Below are positions 44,713-54,546 of a stretch of DNA of 64,000 bases, one piece after another. The DNA is from Pseudomonadota bacterium. Lineage in GTDB: Bacteria > Pseudomonadota > Gammaproteobacteria > Pseudomonadales > Moraxellaceae. The stretch covers positions 68,212 to 132,211 of the forward strand of contig JAEWKT010000041.1 in the NCBI GenBank assembly GCA_023393635.1, in the 5' to 3' direction. How positions within the stretch are numbered: the stretch's first letter is position 1; each line of letters opens with the position of its first letter. Under the pieces are notes generated by a model. It was not told where the DNA came from, did not search any database, and worked only from the letters and a program-made list of their open reading frames with translations. A program made the position numbers and the translations under genes.

Positions 44713-47700
44713 TATTTTTCTTCCCGCAAAGCATTTAACATGGGGCCATATAAGCGCACGGCATGCTGCTGCATAAACTGCCCGCATTGTTGCACGGCAT
44801 CTTGTCCACGTAAAATAATTTGCCAGTCACGATGCTGCATACAGTCTACTTGCTCTGAGGGGGGCAAGTTAAAACCACTGCCAAAATAATTTTTGCCATC
44901 ACGCCACTGCTCCATCAGCTTAATGCTATTTTTAATCTCAAGTTGCTGGGTTCGGTGGTCAAATGCCAGTCCATAGGTTTTATCCAGCACCAGATCAGGT
45001 GGCAGCACCCACGGCTCGCTTGCTGCCTGTTGCCAAACCTTAAGCCATTGCAACAAATAATCTTGTGCCTGACTGGCCTCGACAGGCGCAAAGATCAGGC
45101 TAATGTCGCTTAATACCACAATACGCTCACCACATTGTTTTGGGTCAGGCAGGCTTTGGTCATTGTACTGCTCAACATCATGTTTGCTGGTGCTACGCTT
45201 GACCTGCCATGCCAAATGCTCAAGCCAGTACTGCAAGGTACGCTGGCCTTTACTTTTTACAGGTTGCTGGTTCAGCCATAAGCCTGTGCTGGCCTGTCTG
45301 GGCATTACGGCCTGAATCACATACTCCCCAATTTGGAGGTGCTGCTCGTCCAGTTCAGTTTCTGTGCCATACTTGCTTAAACGTTTCTGATTACGCTGAG
45401 CCTCTTGTTGACTTTTTTGCCAATACGCACTGGCGGCTGGCCCAACTGGCAAAATAGCCTGTAATTGACCCTGGATTAGCGTGTCAGGGTGTTGTTGATG
45501 CAAACTACGAATCTGGTATTCATCCAGTTTATTTAAAGTGAGTGGTTCAAAGGTACTGGCAATATCTAGCCGACCTAATGATGCCACACGGCTTTGGCGC
45601 AAAAAGTGTTTGGCAGGGTGTTTTAAATCGGCAATGATTTGGCTGAGCATTAGCACACCCTGAAGCGATGGCTGCAACGATTGATTAAACCAGGGCTTGA
45701 TGTTAACAGGTTGCTGCAAACCTGTTGCCACACCAAACCAGTTATCGGCATAACCTCGTGGCTTGATCGCATCAAAATTAGTGCTTTCAAATGGCTGTAA
45801 GCTATGCTGCTGAATAATAAAATCAAGTGCGGTTTTTTGAGCTGGACTTTGTTTTAAGTGGGGGACATCTGTAACCAACATATTATCCAAAAATTCAATC
45901 AGTTGCTGCAAAATACCTGAGGGCTGACGCGGTTGGGTGTCATTGGTTGAATAACCATTATAAAACATCCAGCATGCTTGCTGCGCCAGTAATAAGCCAT
46001 CTAAAAACGCGCCTTCATCATCACTTTGTCGTGAGCGATCACCACGCCGTGCTTGCATTTCATTAATTAAATCAAAGGTGTTTTTACGGTCACGGGCAGG
46101 AAATACGCCACTGTCTAAATTGAGCATCACCACCAGCTTATAGGGTAGTGGCCGCAATGTACCTAAGCGACTAAAGGTAATTTTTCCTGTTGGAATAGAG
46201 CCTGGCGGCGCTTCTTGCAAGATACTGGCAATTTCATCAAGGACAAATTGCAAGGGCAAATGCAGCTCACCACTTTCGGCTGTTTCCATGCTGCGCTGTA
46301 GTTCGATAAATGCAGTTTGCACGCCATTGCCACCCACTGTACTGATACTATGGGCAAAAAATTGACTAAAATGCTCACGCAATACGGCCAACCAATGGCT
46401 CACAGGCTGGTTATTTTGGCTTAATGCCTCGCGGTGAATGGATAAATCAGCCACAATCCGTGCAAGGGTAGCAATCAGGTCAAAATCCTGCCGACCAACA
46501 TCGGCATAAGGCAAAATGCCAACATGCAAAGCTTGCACTGGCATCACTACGCCCAGCATCAGGCGGTCTAAGGCAAATTGCAAGGTAAAGCGCGTATCAC
46601 GGTCTTCACTGGCCAATGTTTCACGTAAATGGGTGGCGTCAAAACCACGTCTAAACCCTGCATCGGCCAGCATTGCGCCTAAACGTCCCACTTGCTCGCG
46701 GTTTAAGGCATAACATTGCTGCACATCAGGCAAGCTGAGCCAATCCATCAGGTCTTCAATACTAAAGCGGCCACGGAGCAAGGTAAAATAACCCAGCATG
46801 GCCTGCCACAGTTGCTCAGCATCGGGTTGTACCACACCTGTCACATGTACAGGCAGCATTCCCCCAGAGCCACCAAACACATGCCCAATCAGGGGCGCAA
46901 TATCAGGTAAATTAGGCACAAAAACCACCACATCGGCAGGTTGTCTCGTGCTATCCGCATCTAACCAAGTGATCAGCTCTTCACGCAGCACTTCAAGCTG
47001 ACGCAGGGGTGAGTGACATACATGAATCTGAATCGACTGGTCTTGCTCTGGCAACCGAAAACTGTGCGGTTTAGGCTGTATCAAATGCAAAATATCATGC
47101 TGTAACTGCCCCAACAGTGTATTGGGAAAATAACTGGGAAATAAGTCGACCCATTCACCTGTTAAATTCGCATCATTGCCCGACAGCTCAGCCAACTGGG
47201 CAAAAATATCCCGCGCCTGTTTTCCCATGCTGGTGAGTAACGGATGTTTGCTATCAAACAAGCGGGCGGCATGTGGATTTTTAAGGGCAAAACGTTTGAG
47301 CCATTGCGGGTCTACACTATCGGCCCAGTATTCTTGTGAGGGGTTATAATGTAAAAACTGAATATCGGTATAGTGTGACAATTGCTGAATAAAATTAAAT
47401 TCTGCAGGCGGTAATTGCAGAACGGTAAAAATAGTCAGGCTTTTAGGCAGCAACTTGCGTTTGTATTCATTAACAGCCAATAGCTTCCAAAATCGTGTAC
47501 GAATATGTTGATAATCATTAAACTGCTCGGCAAACAAACGATGCCACAAAAACTGCTGCCAGCTTTCCATTTGGCCATAACGCTCAACTAGCCAATCTGG
47601 CGTCGTTGCATCGTTTTTACGCAGTTGCGTTTCAATATCAAGATGCTTGCCCTGTCCCCAGCAATCGAGCCAGTCGCTACGATACAGCACGTAATTGGCA

Positions 47701-48143
47701 AACACTTGGGCAATTAAGCCACACAAATGCCATAGCTTGCGCTGTTGCTGCGGATACTGTTGTGATTGCTGCTCAAGGGTGGCCAAAAGTGGTGCTAAAA
47801 CTTCGCAATCTTGTATATGGTCTTGTGGTTTTTTAAGTACTTGCATCAAATGACAAAATAATTTCCACTGAATCACTTGCCGCGTAAATGGTGCATTTTT
47901 GGGAATATCACTCCCCAGTACCTTTTTATATAACGTCCATTGATACGTCCCAAAAAAGTCGGTATTTAAACGTGCGCTAATGCCTTGATGACTTGCCAGC
48001 TGATAACGCAGCCATACGCCTACCCCATGCGATGGCACAATAACTTGCTGTGCTTCAAACACAGAAACAGGATGCGCTGCCAAAAAATCCTGCATAGTGG
48101 CAAACAATAAGTCAATCCGCTGGCTTTGCGTGATATTAAGCAT
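44712..48143 (-). CDS. recC: Exodeoxyribonuclease V gamma subunit RecC
   Basis: RecC, 1143 residues (E. coli 1122), is an inactive helicase relative that splits the DNA strands and recognises Chi. Front part QQVIVPSHGVGVWLRYQLA and the later GKITFSRLGTLRPLPYKLVVMLNLDSGVFP are family hallmarks; RRGDRSRQSDDEGAFLDGLL follows. It is the first gene of recC-recB-recD, in the order usual for gammaproteobacteria, and its TAA stop overlaps the recB ATG. A weak site GTAGAAAG precedes ATG 48143. The promoter must lie in the 48144-48400 region. Confidence 0.96.
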   Translation of the reverse strand: MLNITQSQRIDLLFATMQDFLAAHPVSVFEAQQVIVPSHGVGVWLRYQLASHQGISARLNTDFFGTYQWTLYKKVLGSDIPKNAPFTRQVIQWKLFCHLMQVLKKPQDHIQDCEVLAPLLATLEQQSQQYPQQQRKLWHLCGLIAQVFANYVLYRSDWLDCWGQGKHLDIETQLRKNDATTPDWLVERYGQMESWQQFLWHRLFAEQFNDYQHIRTRFWKLLAVNEYKRKLLPKSLTIFTVLQLPPAEFNFIQQLSHYTDIQFLHYNPSQEYWADSVDPQWLKRFALKNPHAARLFDSKHPLLTSMGKQARDIFAQLAELSGNDANLTGEWVDLFPSYFPNTLLGQLQHDILHLIQPKPHSFRLPEQDQSIQIHVCHSPLRQLEVLREELITWLDADSTRQPADVVVFVPNLPDIAPLIGHVFGGSGGMLPVHVTGVVQPDAEQLWQAMLGYFTLLRGRFSIEDLMDWLSLPDVQQCYALNREQVGRLGAMLADAGFRRGFDATHLRETLASEDRDTRFTLQFALDRLMLGVVMPVQALHVGILPYADVGRQDFDLIATLARIVADLSIHREALSQNNQPVSHWLAVLREHFSQFFAHSISTVGGNGVQTAFIELQRSMETAESGELHLPLQFVLDEIASILQEAPPGSIPTGKITFSRLGTLRPLPYKLVVMLNLDSGVFPARDRKNTFDLINEMQARRGDRSRQSDDEGAFLDGLLLAQQACWMFYNGYSTNDTQPRQPSGILQQLIEFLDNMLVTDVPHLKQSPAQKTALDFIIQQHSLQPFESTNFDAIKPRGYADNWFGVATGLQQPVNIKPWFNQSLQPSLQGVLMLSQIIADLKHPAKHFLRQSRVASLGRLDIASTFEPLTLNKLDEYQIRSLHQQHPDTLIQGQLQAILPVGPAASAYWQKSQQEAQRNQKRLSKYGTETELDEQHLQIGEYVIQAVMPRQASTGLWLNQQPVKSKGQRTLQYWLEHLAWQVKRSTSKHDVEQYNDQSLPDPKQCGERIVVLSDISLIFAPVEASQAQDYLLQWLKVWQQAASEPWVLPPDLVLDKTYGLAFDHRTQQLEIKNSIKLMEQWRDGKNYFGSGFNLPPSEQVDCMQHRDWQIILRGQDAVQQCGQFMQQHAVRLYGPMLNALREEK

Positions 48144-48737
48144 GAACTTTCTACAAACACCCCTAATGGCTTTTTAATCGCTGGCTTGCTCATCTTTTTG
48201 CATAAGCTTATGCGATTCAATAGTGCTAACTTCATTCATATCGCCCATTACAAAATCAATGCATCATGAAGCAAAACACGTGGATATGATAACTGCAATT
48301 TTAGACAGGTAGTGTCGCATGCCAATAGAAATGAGATTATTTTTATCTCATCTGATGTGAGCAAAATGTCCTCATTGAACCTTATATTCAATCTAGGCGT
48401 ACAATCAGAATATAGATGCTGTGCTGTTGCCAGAACTAAGTGAGGAGATCAACTGAACTATTTTAACGTCAATAAAACCAAATGCCATAGTATCAGACGC
48501 TATGCGGGCATCGCATTAAATACAAAATACAGTTTAAAATATGATAACTACTTGCTCATGGCCAAGCCATAATTTACAAAGTTTATCAATAACACTTCAT
48601 GAAAATTGCACTTAGGTGGCTCATTTTGTGGCATTTTATTATTTATACTTTGAACAACATTTTATATTGTTTTATGGATAACGCTGCGCAATTGAGCAGT
48701 GCTTTTAGATCTATTTGAATTATTTTTTGGAGCAGCA
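48144..48737. other. Intergenic region upstream of recC
   Basis: This 594-base AT-rich region separates recC from the next plus-strand gene. A perfect 7-bp dyad ATGAGAT/ATCTCAT with 7-base spacing lies at 48331-48351. The promoters of both genes should be here, but no strong -35/-10 pair stood out. No RNA gene was recognised. Confidence 0.45.
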
Positions 48738-49241
48738 ATGACAACCACTAAAAATGCCGATGAGCACCTTGTTAGCCCGAGTTTAAACCTTGAGCAAATT
48801 CGCCGCGAATGTATTGATATGGTCAAAAAGCATGCCTGGCTGTCTGCGGGCGCGGCCATTGTGCCCATGCCTTTTTTTGATGTGGTGGCAGATGTCAGCA
48901 ATCTAAGTATCCTGCTGCCAAAAATCAATGCAAAATTTGGCTTAGCACCAGATCAAATCGCAGTATATGATCCTAAAACACGTCAAGTACACTGGAATGC
49001 GTTACGAAAACGCGGCATACAATTTGCAGGCTTAGTCACCACGCGAGCGGTTGCGCGTAAAAGCTTAAGTGGTTTTGCAGGTAAGATTTTAACCAAGCAA
49101 GTTACCAAATTTATTCCTTTGGGTGGCCAAATTGTAGCCGCAACACTGGGTTATAAAATTTTAAAAACCATTGCCCTAACACATGTGGAAGATAGTTATA
49201 AACTGGCCAAAAACATGCAGCAACAGCAGCGTAAGGCTTAA
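48738..49241 (+). CDS. Unknown protein with hydrophobic segments, DUF697/YcjF-like appearance
   Basis: 167 residues. I chose ATG 48738, with GGAG six bases upstream; the frame extends back to 48699 without a site. The hydrophobic stretch HAWLSAGAAIVPMPFFDVVAD near 36-56 followed by NLSILLPKINAKFGL resembles the DUF697 domain of GTPase-associated proteins, and a second hydrophobic stretch IPLGGQIVAATLGYKILKTIAL near 128-150 carries a Gly-rich turn. An acidic N-terminus and a Gln-rich basic tail frame these. The comparison is by eye; I know no function. It is monocistronic. Confidence 0.7.
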   Translation: MTTTKNADEHLVSPSLNLEQIRRECIDMVKKHAWLSAGAAIVPMPFFDVVADVSNLSILLPKINAKFGLAPDQIAVYDPKTRQVHWNALRKRGIQFAGLVTTRAVARKSLSGFAGKILTKQVTKFIPLGGQIVAATLGYKILKTIALTHVEDSYKLAKNMQQQQRKA

Positions 49242-49466
49242 AATTAGTTTTCTACTCATAGATTTGCTGCAAACAAGAGAAGGTGCGTCAATAATGTTAA
49301 TTATGCTAGTCACAGTCACATCTTCTCCTGTTATTATTAAAAAATTAACTCTGTAGTTTTACTTATTTTTATTTAACTTCATTAAGTTTTAATTACATTG
49401 CAAGCTAGTCAATGATCCCGCTGCATATCATGCCGTTTTTACAGGCAGCTTTTATAAGGTACTTCC

Positions 49467-51296
49467 ATGTTTCGCTGGTTTGAAAAACGTATTCATCCTT
49501 ATCCATTAACGCCGCCTGGTATTTTACCCAAGCAATTTTTTGCTTTTGTATGGCAAGCCTCTAAAGGCACTCGCTTAATGGTAATTGGGCTGACCGTGCT
49601 TACCGCGATGATTGGTATTTTTGAAGCTATTTTATTTGCCATGATGGGCAAAATGGTCGATTGGCTAAGTCACGTTGAACCTGCGCTACTTTGGCAAAAA
49701 GAAGGTAGTCATTTACTCCTGTTAGCAGCCATTATTGTTGGCAGTATTTTTTTGGTGAGTCTGCAATCACTGATTAAGCAACAAGGTTTAATGGGTAATT
49801 TTCCCATGCGTTTGCGCTGGAATTTTCACAGGCAAGTGCTTAATCAAAGCCTGGGTTTCTTTAGTGATGATTTTGCAGGGCGTATTGCCACCAAAGTGAT
49901 GCAAACTTCATTGGCTGTGCGTGATGTCTGGATGCTCATGGCTGATATTTTAGCCTTTATGCTGGTTTATTTTGTCACCTTAAGCTTAATCATGGGCTCG
50001 TTTAGCCTGTGGATGCTGGTGCCATTTTTTATCTGGCTGTCTGCCTATATTAGTGCCATGGCTTATTTTCTACCGCGCCTTGGTGCTATTGCCAAAGCCC
50101 AGGCCAATGCACGTTCCAGCATGGTTGGCCGAATTACTGACGCTTATACCAATATTCAAACCATTAAGTTATTTTCTCACGCGGGCCGCGAGGCTGATTA
50201 TGCCAAAGAATCCATGGATGAATTTTTAATCACGGTTCATCGGCAAATGCGCCTGGTGACGTGGTTGCAGCTCACCAATCAAAGCCTCAATGCGTTTTTA
50301 ATTTTATCTACGGCTGGGGTGGCACTGTGGCTATGGTCAGATTCAGTATTGGGTATTGGTGCAGTGGCAGCCACCACCGCCATGGCTTTGCGTTTAAATG
50401 GTTTTGCCCAATGGATTATGTGGGAAATTTCCTCACTGTTTGAAAATATTGGCACTGTACAGGATGGTATTAACACCTTAACCAAACCACAAACCATTGC
50501 AGATAAAAAAGAAGCCAAGCCCCTCTCTATTCAGCACAGCACGGTGCAGTTCGACAATGTCAGCTTTGCTTATAGTCCAGATAAACCGATTTTAAATCAG
50601 CTTAATTTAAGCATTCAGGCAGGTGAAAAAATAGGTCTGGTGGGTCGCTCAGGCGCAGGGAAATCTACCCTGATTAACTTGCTACTGCATTTTTATGAAC
50701 CACAACAAGGCCGTATCTTAATTGATGGACAAGATATCGCGCAGGTCACGCAAGACAGCTTGCGCGCCAATATTGGCATGGTGACTCAAGATACCTCATT
50801 ATTACATCGCTCCGTGCGTGAAAATATTTTATATGGCCGCCCTGATGCTACAGAAGCCGAACTGCTAGAAGCTGCCCGACAAGCTGAGGCCGATGAATTT
50901 ATTGCGCATTTAACCGATCCTACTGGCCGCAGTGGTTATGATGCGCATGTGGGCGAGCGTGGGGTAAAACTCTCGGGTGGACAGCGCCAGCGAATTGCCA
51001 TTGCACGTGTAATGCTAAAGGACGCGCCTATTTTATTATTGGATGAAGCCACAAGTGCTTTGGATTCGGAAGTAGAAGCGGCAATTCAGCATAGCTTATA
51101 CAGGCTGATGCAGGGCAAAACCGTCATTGCCATTGCCCATCGCCTGTCTACCATTATGGCCATGGATCGCTTGATTGTGATGGATCAAGGTCAAATTGTA
51201 GAACAGGGTAGCCATCAGGAATTATTGGCATTAAATGGGATTTATGCACGGTTGTGGGCACATCAAAGTGGCGGGTTTTTAATTGAAGATGACTAG
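49467..51296 (+). CDS. ABC exporter, fused membrane and ATPase domains (MsbA-like)
   Basis: 609 residues, a half-transporter of the exporter type that works as a homodimer or heterodimer. The membrane domain (about 20-335) has around six helices; residues 340-609 are the ATPase: Walker A VGRSGAGKSTL, Q-loop MVTQDTSLLHRSVREN, signature LSGGQRQRIAIARVM, Walker B ILLLDEATSALDSE and the H-loop AHRLST. Such proteins export lipids, drugs or peptides; the substrate is not clear. AAGGT precedes ATG 49467. It may share a transcript with the small membrane protein that follows after 91 bases. Confidence 0.93.
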   Translation: MFRWFEKRIHPYPLTPPGILPKQFFAFVWQASKGTRLMVIGLTVLTAMIGIFEAILFAMMGKMVDWLSHVEPALLWQKEGSHLLLLAAIIVGSIFLVSLQSLIKQQGLMGNFPMRLRWNFHRQVLNQSLGFFSDDFAGRIATKVMQTSLAVRDVWMLMADILAFMLVYFVTLSLIMGSFSLWMLVPFFIWLSAYISAMAYFLPRLGAIAKAQANARSSMVGRITDAYTNIQTIKLFSHAGREADYAKESMDEFLITVHRQMRLVTWLQLTNQSLNAFLILSTAGVALWLWSDSVLGIGAVAATTAMALRLNGFAQWIMWEISSLFENIGTVQDGINTLTKPQTIADKKEAKPLSIQHSTVQFDNVSFAYSPDKPILNQLNLSIQAGEKIGLVGRSGAGKSTLINLLLHFYEPQQGRILIDGQDIAQVTQDSLRANIGMVTQDTSLLHRSVRENILYGRPDATEAELLEAARQAEADEFIAHLTDPTGRSGYDAHVGERGVKLSGGQRQRIAIARVMLKDAPILLLDEATSALDSEVEAAIQHSLYRLMQGKTVIAIAHRLSTIMAMDRLIVMDQGQIVEQGSHQELLALNGIYARLWAHQSGGFLIEDD

Positions 51297-51387
51297 TGAT
51301 CAAAACAACTTTATAATTTCATCAAATTTGATAAATTAACGTTTTACAAAAACTCAATAATACCTATTTATAAAATCAGGATGTTTT

Positions 51388-51687
51388 ATGATTTTTGCTC
51401 GTTATCTGATAGCCATTGCGCTATTCATTACAGGATTTTTTATTTTAGTTCAGTGTTGGTTAGAAAGATTTGGCCTGATTGCTATTTGTAGTGCATTAGG
51501 CTGTTTTGTATTGTCGTATATTATTAAGCCATCTTATAAACAACAGACGGATAATCAGCGCAAATCCGACAATACCGTTCAGTGGCTAGATTGGATTGAT
51601 TTTCCTATTGAGTTTATCTTTCAATTAATTACCCTGCCCTTTCGATCTGTAGGCCGACTGCTTAAACATCTGGACATTGATTTTTAG
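51388..51687 (+). CDS. Small inner membrane protein of unknown function
   Basis: 99 residues with two N-terminal membrane helices (about 3-22 and 28-46, LIAIALFITGFFILVQCW and FGLIAICSALGCFVLSYII), then a polar Gln/Lys/Asp stretch and an amphipathic end DWIDFPIEFIFQLITLPFRS. AGGATG lies just upstream of ATG 51388. I recognise no domain. Same strand and close to the ABC exporter, so possibly co-expressed. Confidence 0.65.
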   Translation: MIFARYLIAIALFITGFFILVQCWLERFGLIAICSALGCFVLSYIIKPSYKQQTDNQRKSDNTVQWLDWIDFPIEFIFQLITLPFRSVGRLLKHLDIDF

Positions 51688-51808
51688 TATCTGTTGAAAA
51701 TAAATTAATTTTTGATGTATCCCTGTGCATTTTTGCGTAAAACTTTTAAAAGTTGAGTATGCTAGAAGCTTATTTTCTTTACTGTCATTTTTCTTTCTGA
51801 ACGGATTT

Positions 51809-52483
51809 ATGCTAGCAACTACCCGACTTGCCCAACAGCTTGAACATTATCAAAAACTTGGTTTTCATCAAAATCCCTCTTTGGCCATGCAGCTTAAGGC
51901 AGTGCAAGTGGGGCAAAAAAAACGTATGCAGCATATCCATCAAGATTTATTCGAGCAGCCGCAATATCAGCAAATTGTCACATTTTTACTTGAACATTTT
52001 TATTGTCAGCACAATATATCGCTACTCGCGCAACAGCTTGATAAAGCATTACAAGAAAAAATTAAGCTGGATCGATTTTTGTCAAAAAATATATTAGAAA
52101 CCGCTATTTTAAGCTTTGAGCTGGCGTATTTAACCTTAAAACTTGATGAACAAATTGCTCAGTATCTGTTAGAGCAGCAATTAGAACCCACTATTGATCA
52201 TATTCATCATGCAATTGTACAGCTAAACCAAGAAGCCAGCAGGCAACAGCAGTTCAATTTACTGACCAAAATCAGTGCCGCCCTATATCAATATGCACAT
52301 AGTTTTTTTATTCAAAGTGCGTTTAAACTTGCCAAAAGTACCGCTTACCGCCGCCAGTTTCATTTTTTATATGACTATTTAGCCCATGCCTTTAAAACAG
52401 TGCGTGCTACACCCCACTGCAACGATTTTTTTAATGAGTTTATTGCCCAGGAAAGAAAATTTTTGACGGCAACTTTTACTTAA
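51809..52483 (+). CDS. FFLEELY-motif-type protein, first of a tandem pair
   Basis: 224 residues, all-helical. It belongs with the Moraxellaceae family known as 'FFLEELY motif protein': the eponymous motif here reads FLLEHFY, and AQQLEHYQKLGFHQNPSLA at the front matches the next gene. I chose ATG 51809, preceded by ACGGA, because the alignment with the neighbour starts there; the frame runs back to 51725. Asp/Glu/Gln-rich helices and a C-terminal FIAQERKFL correspond to TAREREII in the neighbour. No function is known. Confidence 0.78.
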   Translation: MLATTRLAQQLEHYQKLGFHQNPSLAMQLKAVQVGQKKRMQHIHQDLFEQPQYQQIVTFLLEHFYCQHNISLLAQQLDKALQEKIKLDRFLSKNILETAILSFELAYLTLKLDEQIAQYLLEQQLEPTIDHIHHAIVQLNQEASRQQQFNLLTKISAALYQYAHSFFIQSAFKLAKSTAYRRQFHFLYDYLAHAFKTVRATPHCNDFFNEFIAQERKFLTATFT

Positions 52484-52617
52484 CTGTCTACTTTTCTTTT
52501 TTAACCACTTCATCCATAGACCACAACAATAGCAAAAATGGTTCAATATGCTGGTTTTGTTCAACAAGAAATCGGTTATGCTTAAACATTGCCTGAGCTA
52601 TTATAATTTTACTGACT

Positions 52618-53322
52618 ATGTCTAAATTTGATGCATTACAACAACAGCTTGAAGTTTTTAATCAGCTTGAATTTCACCAGGATCCACGCTTGGCCAAGCG
52701 TTTAAATGATGTACAAACCTGGCAAAAGCAACGTATGGTTAACACGCACGCTGCATTTTTTGCGGTTCCTGAACATCATTTAATGTCACAGTATTTTTTA
52801 AATCGTCTGTATGGTGGGCCAGATTTTGACATCTTGGCACAACAAATTGCACGGCTTATTAAACATGCAGGTATTGTTGAAAAAATTATGCCTGACTCTG
52901 CCATTCGCACTGGTTTTGCTGGGGTAGAACTTGCGGTACTCGCTGTGCGGCTCGATCAGGATCTGGCTATTAATTTATTAAATACTTATGCACCCGATAT
53001 GCCTTTAAATGATGAGATTATGCGGGTTGCCTATTTAAAGTTAGACCAACAAGTGCCGCGCTTACATCAAATGGCATTATTAGATGAGCTGGGTAAAAGT
53101 TTGGACAAATATGTACGCTCTCGGGTGGTGAGAACTGCATTTAAAATGTCAAAAGGGTTGGCCAACAAATACAAAGTGGCACCTATTTATGAGTTTATTG
53201 AAGAAGGTTTTGATGCCATGAGTCCACTCGACTCAGCCGAGCAATTTGTAAAAACATTCACAGCCAGAGAGCGTGAAATTATTGCGAGTGTGCATGCAGG
53301 TAATCCTTATCCATTTGCTTAA
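52618..53322 (+). CDS. FFLEELY-motif-type protein, second of a tandem pair
   Basis: 234 residues, helical and soluble; a paralogue of the preceding gene, with the motif FFLNRLYG and a similar front LEVFNQLEFHQDPRLAKRLND. The two differ clearly in sequence, so the duplication is old or the pair is an inherited family feature. ATG 52618 lacks an obvious strong ribosome site. It lies just upstream of ubiE, as I recall from Acinetobacter, but the link to ubiquinone synthesis is unproven. Confidence 0.8.
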   Translation: MSKFDALQQQLEVFNQLEFHQDPRLAKRLNDVQTWQKQRMVNTHAAFFAVPEHHLMSQYFLNRLYGGPDFDILAQQIARLIKHAGIVEKIMPDSAIRTGFAGVELAVLAVRLDQDLAINLLNTYAPDMPLNDEIMRVAYLKLDQQVPRLHQMALLDELGKSLDKYVRSRVVRTAFKMSKGLANKYKVAPIYEFIEEGFDAMSPLDSAEQFVKTFTAREREIIASVHAGNPYPFA

Positions 53323-53530
53323 GCCAGTTATTTGAGCAAATGGATTCAATCATTATTGTCTGATTTATTATTGCTTAGTTTCACGCTAAACAACTGGTCA
53401 CAATAATGTTGCTTTTTGCAGTTTATGTCAGCAGTACTGCTAAAAATCTGGCATGATCGGCGTAGTTTTTTGTCATATATTTACGGTAGGCCCTAATCAA
53501 GGCATGCCCCGCTTTTATGGAGTGACAGCA

Positions 53531-54472
53531 ATGTCTGATACCGATATCAAAAACACCAACCCTAACAACAATACCCCAGCACCCGAATCTCAAGACTCTC
53601 AACATAGCAACAGCGCGGCCAACTCAGCGTTTTTAAATCAGCCGCTACCCACAGGCACACCGCAAGGTCAGCAGCAAAGTCTGGCTGGCGCAAGCACTGG
53701 TTCTAATCCAGCAGCTAACAGCACCACTACTACCAATGCCACCACCCATTTTGGCTACAAAACTGTTGCAGTAGAAGAAAAACAGCAAAAAGTGGCTGAA
53801 GTATTCCATTCGGTAGCCAGCAAATATGACCTGATGAATGACTTAATGTCATTTGGTATTCATCGCTTATGGAAGCGTTTTGCCATTAGCTTATCGGGTG
53901 TTCGTCGTGGTCAGCATGTATTGGACATTGCTGGCGGCACAGGGGATTTGGCACTGGCTTTTAGCCGTGAAGTAGGCGCGCAAGGTCGTGTGGTACTATC
54001 AGATATTAATGAATCCATGCTGAATGTTGGCCGTGATCGCCTTATCGACAAAGGCTGCACCAATGTGGAGTTTGTGCTGGCAAATGCAGAAACGCTTGAG
54101 CCATTTGAAGATGAAAGCTTTGATTTAATTACTATTAGCTTTGGCCTGCGTAACGTGACTGATAAAGACGCTGCCCTGCGTTCCATGTTTCGCGTGTTAA
54201 AGCCAGGTGGTCGCTTACTGATCCTGGAATTTTCCAAGCCTGTATTTGAACCATTATCGCGTTTGTATGATCTGTATTCGTTTACCGCCTTACCCATCAT
54301 GGGCAAACTGGTGGCCAATGATTCTGAAAGTTATCGCTATCTGGCAGAATCCATTCGTATGCATCCCGATCAGCGCACCTTAAAGCAAATGATGGAAACT
54401 GCTGGTTTTCATAGCTGCGACTATCACAATATGACTGGTGGTATTGTTGCCCTGCATCGTGGTTTTAAATAA
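53531..54472 (+). CDS. ubiE: Ubiquinone/menaquinone biosynthesis C-methyltransferase
   Basis: UbiE methylates the quinone ring using S-adenosylmethionine. ATG 53531 has GGAGTG nine bases upstream; a frame from 53453 has none. The protein is 313 residues, about 60 longer than E. coli's 251, due to a Asn/Ser/Thr/Gln-rich leader (residues 1-75) before the conserved THFGYKTVAVEEKQQKVAE. SAM-binding motif: VLDIAGGTGDLALAFS; UbiE signature regions are FDLITISFGLRNVTDKDAAL and VLKPGGRLLILEFSKP. It starts the ubiE-ubiJ-ubiB cluster. Confidence 0.96.
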   Translation: MSDTDIKNTNPNNNTPAPESQDSQHSNSAANSAFLNQPLPTGTPQGQQQSLAGASTGSNPAANSTTTTNATTHFGYKTVAVEEKQQKVAEVFHSVASKYDLMNDLMSFGIHRLWKRFAISLSGVRRGQHVLDIAGGTGDLALAFSREVGAQGRVVLSDINESMLNVGRDRLIDKGCTNVEFVLANAETLEPFEDESFDLITISFGLRNVTDKDAALRSMFRVLKPGGRLLILEFSKPVFEPLSRLYDLYSFTALPIMGKLVANDSESYRYLAESIRMHPDQRTLKQMMETAGFHSCDYHNMTGGIVALHRGFK

Positions 54473-54522
54473 TCGCTTTTTTAAGTAGTCACGCTTTTAA
54501 GTATTTACGCTTTTGAGTATTT
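54473..54522 (+). repeat. Three short tandem repeats between ubiE and ubiJ
   Basis: Directly after the ubiE stop, ACGCTTTTAAGTATTT (54491-54506) and ACGCTTTTGAGTATTT (54507-54522) are adjacent 16-bp copies differing in one base; a diverged 18-base copy (54473-54490) precedes them. Role unknown; slippage or a cis element are both possible. Confidence 0.75.
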
Positions 54523-54546
54523 AAAATTTAAAGCAGGAAAATACCT

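Noticed and set aside
44713..44787. N-terminal extension of RecB
   Set aside because: It lies inside recC; the TAATG overlap with a GGGAAG site is the usual arrangement.
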